Shown here: piece after piece, positions 57,597 through 64,000 of the stretch
Layout of the letters: each line of letters opens with the position of its first letter
How positions within the stretch are numbered: the first letter of the stretch is position 1
Assembly (NCBI RefSeq): GCF_024519315.1
Contig: NZ_JANIIC010000041.1
Span: 38,577-102,576, forward strand
DNA from: Streptomyces malaysiensis subsp. samsunensis
GTDB taxonomy: Bacteria > Actinomycetota > Actinomycetes > Streptomycetales > Streptomycetaceae
Length of the DNA stretch: 64,000 nucleotides
Reading direction: 5' to 3'
The notes under the pieces: generated by a model
Database searches by the model: none
What the model was told of the DNA's origin: nothing
What the model saw: the letters and a program-made list of their open reading frames with translations, nothing else
Position numbers and translations under genes: made by a program

Positions 57597-58893
57597 GCCG
57601 CGCAAGCACATCGTCACGCTCGCCGGGGTGGTGGCGGCGGTTCAGACCTTTGCTGTGCTCCTCGCCACGCGGGCCGCCGCCGAGCCGTCGCCGAGCCCGT
57701 CCGACGACAGCGACTGCAACCTGCTCACAGGCTCAGCCAAGAAGTACTGCGAAAAGGGCGACAAGAGTGGCGGCCCCCCCGACCCCTCCAACCCCCTGGA
57801 CCCCGCCGCCTCCCTCGCCCGAGGCTGCGCCGACGCCGCCGCCTGGCTCGTCGGCAAGCTCTCCAAGCTCGTGAAGGAGACGGCCACCGTCGACTTCACC
57901 AACGAGGCTTTCCTCCGCCAGTACGCCGTCGTCTTCGCCGCCTCCACCGTCCTCACCCTCATCCTCTGGCTCCTCGCCGTCGCCAAGCGCGCCATCCGCG
58001 GCGTCCCCCTCGGCGAGGCGCTCTCCGAGGCCATAGGTTTCCTCTGGCTGACGGTCCTGGCCTCCGCCTTCACCCCCCTCATCCTCTATACGGTCGTCAC
58101 CGCGACCGACGCCGTCACCGAAGCCATCTCCTCCGGCACCGGTGCGGACAATGACGCCTTCTTCGGCTCCTTCGCCCAAGCCCTCAAGCGGGACGAGGAC
58201 ATCGGCGGCGGCCCGATCATGCTCATCGTCGTCTCGCTCGTGACGATCCTCGCCGCCGGCGTCCTCTGCCTGGAGCTCGTCATCCGCGCCGCCCTCCTCT
58301 ATGTGGGCGCGCTGCTCGGCACCGCCGTCTACTCGGGCCTCGTCGACAAGAACATGTGGGGGCATGTGCGCCGCTGGGCAGGGATCATGATCGCCGTGAT
58401 CCTCGTCAAGCCGGTGATCATGATCGTGCTGGCCCTCGCCGGCGCGCTCTCCACCTCCGGCGACAAGCCCGACGCGTTCTCGGCCGTCGTCTCCGGCCTG
58501 GCCATCATCATCCTCGCCATCTTCGCCAGCGCGATGATCTACCGCTTCGTGCCCGGCTTCGGCGACGAGATCGTCAAGGCCCGCAGCGCCAGCGCCGACC
58601 CCGCGTCCCGCCAGGCCGCCGCCGTCATCAGCTCCCCCGCCGCCCTGGTGAAGCAGGGCATCAACACCCACAGCACCCGCGGCGGAGGCGAGTCCGGCGG
58701 GGGCGGCGCCAGCCCGGGGCAGGCCAAGCCCGCCAACCCCGTCTCCGGCGGTGTGGCGGCCCACAGCACCCGCACCGGCAGCGGAGGCGCCTCCCCCGCG
58801 CCCGCCAGCCGCACCGGCCACACCGGAGGCTCCTCCGGCGCCTCCGCCACGAACCGCAGCTCCGGCAACAACTCGGGAGGTGACCGGCGGTGA
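57586..58893 (+). CDS. VirB6/TrbL-like polytopic membrane protein
   Basis: A 435-residue protein: a signal-like N-terminal helix, a Cys pair in the extracytoplasmic loop (DCNLLTGSAKKYCEKG), about five further helices between residues 115 and 325, and a long Ser/Gly/Ala-rich cytoplasmic tail with HSTR repeats (INTHSTRGGG, AAHSTRTGSG). Layout and position match the VirB6/TrbL channel component. It overlaps both neighbours (11 nt upstream, 4 nt GTGA downstream). ATG 57586 follows ACGGAGG. Confidence 0.78.
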   Translation: MPGKPRKHIVTLAGVVAAVQTFAVLLATRAAAEPSPSPSDDSDCNLLTGSAKKYCEKGDKSGGPPDPSNPLDPAASLARGCADAAAWLVGKLSKLVKETATVDFTNEAFLRQYAVVFAASTVLTLILWLLAVAKRAIRGVPLGEALSEAIGFLWLTVLASAFTPLILYTVVTATDAVTEAISSGTGADNDAFFGSFAQALKRDEDIGGGPIMLIVVSLVTILAAGVLCLELVIRAALLYVGALLGTAVYSGLVDKNMWGHVRRWAGIMIAVILVKPVIMIVLALAGALSTSGDKPDAFSAVVSGLAIIILAIFASAMIYRFVPGFGDEIVKARSASADPASRQAAAVISSPAALVKQGINTHSTRGGGESGGGGASPGQAKPANPVSGGVAAHSTRTGSGGASPAPASRTGHTGGSSGASATNRSSGNNSGGDRR

Positions 58894-60452
58894 CGATCGA
58901 AGCACAGTCGCACCCCATCGCGCCCCGTCGCACATATCTGATCGGGCGCCCCCGCCCCAACGCGATCGTCGGCAAGAACCGCGAGACCGGCGAGATCGCG
59001 CTGATCATCGCGGGGGCGTTCATCGGGATGATGTGCGGGCTGCTGGTGCCGGTGCTGATGTTCCGCATCCTCACCCTGGTCGGCTTCCCCACCCTCGCCC
59101 TCGCCGCCGTGTACGTCCCGTACAACGGCCGGACGTTCTACCGGTGGTTCGAGATCAACCGCTCCTACAAGCGCAGCGTCCGTAAGGGCACCACCGCCTA
59201 CCGCTCCGGTGCCGCCGAGGCCGGCACTCGCCTCGACGGCCGTGAGATCGAGGTCGGCCCGCCCCCCGGCATCGGCCGGATCAACTGGCTGGCCGCCCCC
59301 TTCGGCCCCGACGAGATCGCCGTGCTTCTGCACGCCGACCGCCGCACCGTCACCGCCGCCATCGAGATCGAGGGCCCCGGCGTCGGGCTGCGCGACAGCG
59401 AGGACCAGGAGGCCCTCGTCGACCGGTTCGGCACCCTGCTCAAGCATGTGGCCAACGGCGACGGTTTCGTCACCCGTCTCCAGATGCTGGCCCGCACCCT
59501 CCCCGCCGACCCCGACGCCCACGCCAAGGACGTCGAGCGGCGCGGCGACGAGCACGCCCCCAGCTGGCTCAAGGACTCCTACGACCAGCTCCAGTCGATG
59601 GTCTCCACCTCCTCCGAGCAGCACCGCGCCTATCTCGTCGCCTGTATGCACTACACCCGCGAGCTGGCCGCGGAGGCCCAGGCCATCGCGCGCGCCGCCC
59701 GCCACAGCGGCGGCGGCCGCCGGCTCGACAAGGACGCGGGCCTCGCCGTGGTGATGGCCCGTGAGCTGACCGACATCTGCGCCCGGCTCGCCGAGGCCGA
59801 CATCCGGGTGCGCCAGCCCCTGGGGCAGGGGCGGCTGGCGTCGCTCATCCACTCCATGTACGACCCGGACCACCCCATCGACCACATCCAGGCGATGACC
59901 AAGCGGAACGCCTGGCCCGCCGAGCTGGACGCCATGGAGCCCACCTTCCTCCAGGCCAAGACGCGCGAGTCGACCACCCGCGAGCCCTGGTGCCATGCCA
60001 CGGCCTGGGTGAAGGAGTGGCCCATGACGCCCGTCGGGGTCAACTTCCTCGCCCCGCTGCTCGTCCACACCCCCGATGTCATCCGTACGGTCGCCGTCTG
60101 TATGGACCTCGAGCCCACCGAGGTCGCCATCGAGCGGATGCTCACCGAGAAGACCAACGACGAGGCCGAGGCCAGCCGCGCCGCGAAGATGAACCGCACC
60201 GTGGACCCGCGTGACATCGCCGCCCACGGCCGGCTCGACCAGCGCGGTGAGGATCTCGCCAGCGGCGCCGCGGGCGTCAATCTCGTCGGCTACATCACCG
60301 TGTCCTCCCGCTCGCCGGAGGGTCTCGCGCGCGACAAGCGGACCATCCGGGCGTCGGCGGGGAAGAGCTACCTCAAGCTGGAGTGGTGCGACCGCGAACA
60401 CCACCGGGCCTTTGTGAACACATTGCCGTTCGCGACCGGCATCCGCCGATAG
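58890..60452 (+). CDS. SCO6880-family protein (VirB3/VirB4 N-terminal-like)
   Basis: A 520-residue protein with two early membrane helices (GEIALIIAGAFIGMMCGLLV and VLMFRILTLVGFPTLALAAV, a PrgI/VirB3-like start) and a large cytoplasmic region resembling the N-terminal part of VirB4/TraC ATPases. The family is known as SCO6880-like. The next gene supplies the ATPase half, so VirB4 function seems split in two. GTG 58890 overlaps the previous stop. Confidence 0.82.
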   Translation: MTIEAQSHPIAPRRTYLIGRPRPNAIVGKNRETGEIALIIAGAFIGMMCGLLVPVLMFRILTLVGFPTLALAAVYVPYNGRTFYRWFEINRSYKRSVRKGTTAYRSGAAEAGTRLDGREIEVGPPPGIGRINWLAAPFGPDEIAVLLHADRRTVTAAIEIEGPGVGLRDSEDQEALVDRFGTLLKHVANGDGFVTRLQMLARTLPADPDAHAKDVERRGDEHAPSWLKDSYDQLQSMVSTSSEQHRAYLVACMHYTRELAAEAQAIARAARHSGGGRRLDKDAGLAVVMARELTDICARLAEADIRVRQPLGQGRLASLIHSMYDPDHPIDHIQAMTKRNAWPAELDAMEPTFLQAKTRESTTREPWCHATAWVKEWPMTPVGVNFLAPLLVHTPDVIRTVAVCMDLEPTEVAIERMLTEKTNDEAEASRAAKMNRTVDPRDIAAHGRLDQRGEDLASGAAGVNLVGYITVSSRSPEGLARDKRTIRASAGKSYLKLEWCDREHHRAFVNTLPFATGIRR

Positions 60453-60498
60453 AGCCGATAGACACGACTGGGACGACAGGGACGATAGGGGCTCCGCC

Positions 60499-61914
60499 GT
60501 GGCCGATCCGATGAGCGCCATCACCGATGCGTTCACCAGCTTTCTGTTCGGAAAGGTGGAGACGACGCGGCTGCCCGTGCGCACCTCCACCGGCCAGGCC
60601 CAGGCCGTCTATCTGCCCACCGCGGCCCCCGGCCTCGGCGACTCCGGCGTGGTCATCGGCCGCGAGGTCTACTCCGGCAAGGGCTATATCTACGACCCCT
60701 TCCAGCTCTACGGCCAGCAGCTGCCCGCCCCCCACTGGCTGGTGCTCGGCGAGTCCGGAAACGGCAAGTCGGCCCTGGAGAAGACCTATGTACTGCGCCA
60801 GCTGCGGTTCCGCGACCGCCAAGTGGTGGTGCTGGACGCCCAGGGCGAGGACGGCGTCGGCGAATGGAACCTCATCGCCCAGGAGCTGGGGATAACGCCC
60901 ATCCGGCTCGACCCCATGGCGGCCCTGGACGGCGGTATCCGCCTGAACCCCCTGGACCCGGCGATCACCACGACCGGTCAGCTCGCCCTGCTTCGCACGA
61001 TCATCGAGGTCGCGATGGGGCATGGACTGGACGAACGCTCCGGATTCGCCCTGAAGGTCGCGCACGCCTATGTCAACGAGACCGTCGTCGACCGCCAGCC
61101 GGTGCTGACCGACATCGTGGAGCAGCTGCGCCACCCCGAGGCGGAGTCGGCCGCGGCGATGAACGTCGATATAGACGATGTACGGGCCTGGGGCCTCGAT
61201 GTCGCCCTGGTGCTCGACCGACTGGTCGACGGTGATCTGCGGGGTATGTTCGACGGCCCCACCACGGCCGGAATCGATCTGGATTCGCCCCTGATCGTCT
61301 TCGACCTGTCCCATATCGATCGCAACTCGATCGCGATGCCGATCCTGATGGCCATCGTGGGTGTCTGGCTGGAGCACACCTGGATCCGTCCCGACCGTAA
61401 GAAGCGCATCTTCCTGGTCGAAGAGGCGTGGCACATCATCAACTCGCCCTTCGTCGCCCAGCTCTTCCAGCGGCTGCTGAAGTTCGGACGACGGCTCGGC
61501 CTGTCCTTCGTCGCCGTCGTCCACCATCTCTCCGACGTCGTCGACGGCGCGGCGGCGCGGGAAGCAGCGGCCATCCTCAAGATGGCCTCCACCCGGACGG
61601 TCTACGCCCAGAAGGCGGACGAGGCACGGGCCACCGGCCGCGTCCTGGGGCTGCCCCGCTGGGCCGTCGAGATCATCCCGACGCTGTCCCCCGGTATCGC
61701 GGTATGGGACGTCAACGGCAACGTACAGGTCGTCAAACACCTGATCACCGAGGCCGAGCGACCCCTCGTCTACACGGACCGGGCGATGACGGAGGACGGC
61801 CTGGCGTTGCAGATGGCCGCCGAGGCGGAGGCCGAGGAGCGGGCCGCCGCGGCAGTCGAGGCGGCGGAGGCGGACACCTACGGCGGGCCGTCGTACGGAT
61901 CCACGGTGGCGTGA
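60499..61914 (+). CDS. VirB4/TraC-like ATPase
   Basis: A 471-residue ATPase that would power a type IV secretion-like machine. Walker A is GESGNGKSA (residues 84-92), Walker B RIFLVEEAWHII (about residues 300-311), followed by RLLKFGRRLGLSFVAVVHHL and a sensor-type segment (RTVYAQKADEARAT). The acidic Ala/Glu tail is unusual. GTG 60499 start. It follows the SCO6880-like gene by 46 bp. Confidence 0.88.
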   Translation: MADPMSAITDAFTSFLFGKVETTRLPVRTSTGQAQAVYLPTAAPGLGDSGVVIGREVYSGKGYIYDPFQLYGQQLPAPHWLVLGESGNGKSALEKTYVLRQLRFRDRQVVVLDAQGEDGVGEWNLIAQELGITPIRLDPMAALDGGIRLNPLDPAITTTGQLALLRTIIEVAMGHGLDERSGFALKVAHAYVNETVVDRQPVLTDIVEQLRHPEAESAAAMNVDIDDVRAWGLDVALVLDRLVDGDLRGMFDGPTTAGIDLDSPLIVFDLSHIDRNSIAMPILMAIVGVWLEHTWIRPDRKKRIFLVEEAWHIINSPFVAQLFQRLLKFGRRLGLSFVAVVHHLSDVVDGAAAREAAAILKMASTRTVYAQKADEARATGRVLGLPRWAVEIIPTLSPGIAVWDVNGNVQVVKHLITEAERPLVYTDRAMTEDGLALQMAAEAEAEERAAAAVEAAEADTYGGPSYGSTVA

Positions 61915-61915
61915 G

Positions 61916-63811
61916 ATGGCAGCGGGACAGAATCACGGCGGGCCCGCGGAGCCCGGAAGATCACAGTCCGCCGAGCGCGGCATTCCGGATGCCCTGCTGG
62001 TCGGCTGCGTCGCCCTCCTGCTGGGCGCGCTAGGGCTGATGTGGTCGGCGACCGGGCTGGCCGGGCTCTTGGCCCGCGGCGCCTGGCCGGACAACCTGAC
62101 CTTCATGCGGACCCCGGTGGCACTGCGCCATCTGGTCACGGAGCCCCAGAATCTGGCGGCGGCATGGCCCAGCACCCCGGAGGACCAGCTGTCGGGGTAC
62201 GGGCTGTTCTGGGGCATCTTCATCAGTGAGCTGATGGTGCTGATCGTGCTGACGATCTTCGTGATCGGCACACTGGCCCGCTACCGGATGGTCCGCGCCC
62301 AGCGCAGCGCCGCCCTCGCGACCGCCCGCGCGAAGGCGGCGGAGGCGAAGCGGCTCGGCCGCACGGACGCGGAGGCCGCCGAAGACGTTACCGAGACCGC
62401 GACCGGCCACGGCACGAGAGCTACGAGAACGGGACCGGCCCCGGGCATGGAGGCGCCGCCCGCGCCCGGCCCCGCAAGCGGCTCAGCGGCCCCAGGACCC
62501 GCTGCCGGCCCCTCTGCGCACTCCCCGGTCCCCTGGCCCGAGAACGTCACTCCGGAGCGCCCTCTCGTGCCCCCCGCCCCGGCCCCGGCCGAGGCAGCCC
62601 CCGGCAACAGCGCCATCGCACCCGCCACCGGTCACCGCCACCAGACCGAGGCCGCCGCCGAAGCGGCCACCGGAACGGGGCCCAAGCCGCACCCCCATAT
62701 CTCCGAGCAGAGGGCCGGCGCGAAGAACGCCCCCACCGCGGGCGCGCCCAGCGAGAACGCGACCACGCCCGCCGCCCAGGACGGCGTGTACGCCCCGCTC
62801 GACCCGGCGTCCGCGCAGCCGCTCCCCACCCCCCGCACCGGCCCGCTGACGGGGGCCGCCCTCCCCGAGGGCGAACTCGTCCAGTCCCGCGTCCTCTTCG
62901 GCGCCCAGCGCGGCGAGTCCGCGGCCCACACCATCCTGGAGGCCATCGGCCCCGTCCTCGTCGTCACCAGCGATCCCAAGCTCTGGTCCACGACCAAGGA
63001 CGCGCGCGCCAAGTTCGGCCCCACCCACGTCTTCGACCCGTCCCATCTGCTCGACACCCCCGCCCGGCTGCGCTGGAACCCGGCGGCGGACTGCGGCTCC
63101 CGCGATATCGCGGCCGCCCGTGCCACCGCCCTCCTCGCCCCTGTACGGCCCATGCACGCCATGGACCGGCCGTTAGCGGAGGCTGCGGAGACGATGCTCC
63201 GCTGCTGGCTGCACGCCGCCGCGGTGGACGGCCGACCGTTCCGCCATGTGCACCGTTGGGCGCAGGGCAACTCAGCCCATGAGCCCGTACGGATCCTCCG
63301 TACCCACCCCAAGGCGGCGGGCGGCGCGGCCGGCGAGCTGGAGGCCACGCTCACCGCACACCGCGAACGCCGGGACATGGCCCAGGAACTGACCGCCCGT
63401 GCCCTCGGCGCGCTCTCCTCGATCCACATCCGGGACGCCTGCAATCCGGGACGAGCCGACACGCTCGCACTGGAGTCATTCGTCGCCGAAGGGGGAACGC
63501 TGTATCTGATGGGTGAATCCATCGAGGATCCCCGAACCCAGCCGGGTGCGATGCCCCTGTTGACCGCACTCGCCTCGCACGTGGTCGAGCACGGCCGGCG
63601 CATGGCCGAACGGTCATCCTCCGGTCGGCTCGACCCACCACTCACCCTCGTCCTGGACGACGTCGCCGCCGTGGCCCCGCTCCCGGCGCTCCCCGACCTC
63701 CTCGCCCAGGGCACGGCCCAGGGCCTGCCCACGCTGGCCCTGATGCGCTCCCAGGAACAGGCACGAGCCCGCTGGCCGCACCGCTCCCTGGTGAGCCAGG
63801 AATCGCGCTGA
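61916..63811 (+). CDS. VirD4-like coupling protein with degenerate P-loop
   Basis: A 631-residue protein: two N-terminal helices (ALLVGCVALLLGALGLMWSA and FISELMVLIVLTIFVIGTLA), a long Pro/Ala/Thr-rich linker (about residues 135-310) and a TraG/VirD4-like domain (VLFGAQRGESAAHTILEAIG, then VLVVTSDPKLWSTTKDARAK, FDPSHLLDTPARLRWNP, LTLVLDDVAAVAPLPALPDL). The P-loop position reads GAQRGESA without the Lys, so ATP hydrolysis is doubtful, and the protein ends soon after MRSQEQARARWP, where most family members continue. Starts 2 nt after the previous stop. Either a divergent pseudo-ATPase or a truncated gene. Confidence 0.8.
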   Translation: MAAGQNHGGPAEPGRSQSAERGIPDALLVGCVALLLGALGLMWSATGLAGLLARGAWPDNLTFMRTPVALRHLVTEPQNLAAAWPSTPEDQLSGYGLFWGIFISELMVLIVLTIFVIGTLARYRMVRAQRSAALATARAKAAEAKRLGRTDAEAAEDVTETATGHGTRATRTGPAPGMEAPPAPGPASGSAAPGPAAGPSAHSPVPWPENVTPERPLVPPAPAPAEAAPGNSAIAPATGHRHQTEAAAEAATGTGPKPHPHISEQRAGAKNAPTAGAPSENATTPAAQDGVYAPLDPASAQPLPTPRTGPLTGAALPEGELVQSRVLFGAQRGESAAHTILEAIGPVLVVTSDPKLWSTTKDARAKFGPTHVFDPSHLLDTPARLRWNPAADCGSRDIAAARATALLAPVRPMHAMDRPLAEAAETMLRCWLHAAAVDGRPFRHVHRWAQGNSAHEPVRILRTHPKAAGGAAGELEATLTAHRERRDMAQELTARALGALSSIHIRDACNPGRADTLALESFVAEGGTLYLMGESIEDPRTQPGAMPLLTALASHVVEHGRRMAERSSSGRLDPPLTLVLDDVAAVAPLPALPDLLAQGTAQGLPTLALMRSQEQARARWPHRSLVSQESR

Positions 63812-64000
63812 CAGCGCGACGACAGCACGCACGAGGAGGCCCCCGGTCAGCCAGCCGGGTCAGCCGTCCCCCGACGTGCCCCCGTCGGCCAGGCACGCTT
63901 CGTGGACGAGGATCGCCGGCCAAGGGACCGGCTACGGATATCGCGGGATATCGTGGTGAAACGCAAAAATGCCTCGGTCCCGAGCACTGTGTACTCGGGA
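63812..64000. other. 3' region of the secretion-like operon with terminator-like repeat
   Basis: No gene is evident. GGATATCG occurs twice near 63937-63953 (GGATATCGCGGGATATCG). TCCCGAG at 63978-63984 pairs with CTCGGGA at 63994-64000 around a 9-nt loop and may extend past the window edge; it is a candidate terminator. Confidence 0.45.

Noticed and set aside
63930..64000. tRNA gene at the window end
   Set aside because: The paired TCCCGAG/CTCGGGA arms are present, but no cloverleaf, T-loop GTTCRA or anticodon arm could be built.

Overview
The window is a high-GC Streptomyces-type chromosome segment. GC-rich third codon positions, frequent GTG starts, AGGAGG-like ribosome sites and many ATGA/GTGA gene overlaps all point there. 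So do several actinomycete markers: glnR, nur, rsiG, soxR, csoR, the pst locus, DUF1416/DUF3099/DUF2516/DUF397 proteins and a Cys-containing leader peptide. From memory, most of it matches the core region of S. coelicolor around the SCO4126-SCO4202 genes. No phage, insertion sequence, CRISPR array, tRNA or rRNA gene was seen.

Layout. 0-11 kb is envelope stress: a secreted tandem serine protease, a response regulator/histidine kinase pair followed by a D,D-carboxypeptidase, an RRM RNA-binding protein with a structured leader, a small lower-GC gene, and an HtrA-like protease with a CssR/CssS-type two-component system. 11-18 kb has a repeat-rich spacer, a LacI regulator, the global nitrogen regulator GlnR, an alpha/beta hydrolase and a heterodimeric ABC exporter. 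18-27 kb is sulfur and housekeeping: a MoaD/ThiS-like protein, a DUF2993 protein, a Cys leader peptide with a rhodanese and DUF1416 protein, a DsrE protein, nitrobindin, Nur, YgfZ, D-aminoacyl-tRNA deacylase and the WhiG anti-sigma factor RsiG. 27-37 kb is more accessory: acetyltransferases, SoxR with a divergent FMN reductase, a DrrAB-like exporter with a TetR regulator, a quinone reductase, an aldo/keto reductase and an ECF42-type sigma factor with its YciI/DGPF partner. 37-42 kb holds an XRE regulator, an HbhA-like protein and a DUF2516 protein, then a PP2C phosphatase, a macrodomain protein and an NlpC/P60 hydrolase. 42-49 kb is phosphate and copper: pstSCAB under PHO boxes, pit with a DUF47 protein, and csoR with its operator. 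50-55 kb is envelope proteins. 56-64 kb is a chromosomal operon resembling a type IV secretion or conjugation apparatus (VirB2-, VirB8-, VirB6-, VirB4- and VirD4-like).

The strongest unexplained signal is a 95-119 bp repeat present three times: once between the two exporter genes (about 16.4 kb) and twice in tandem between pstC and pstA (about 45.0 kb). Every copy begins and ends inside an ATGA stop/start overlap and carries an open frame of 32 or 40 codons, so the element sits in the junction of two co-translated transporter genes without breaking their coupling. Substitutions between copies are not biased to third codon positions, which favours a mobile or RNA/DNA element over a selected protein. 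Other points of interest are structured leaders and intergenic hairpins, several clear operators (CsoR, TetR, XRE, SoxR, PHO), and proteins with missing catalytic residues (a VirD4-like ATPase, a pseudo-receiver, an aldo/keto reductase).
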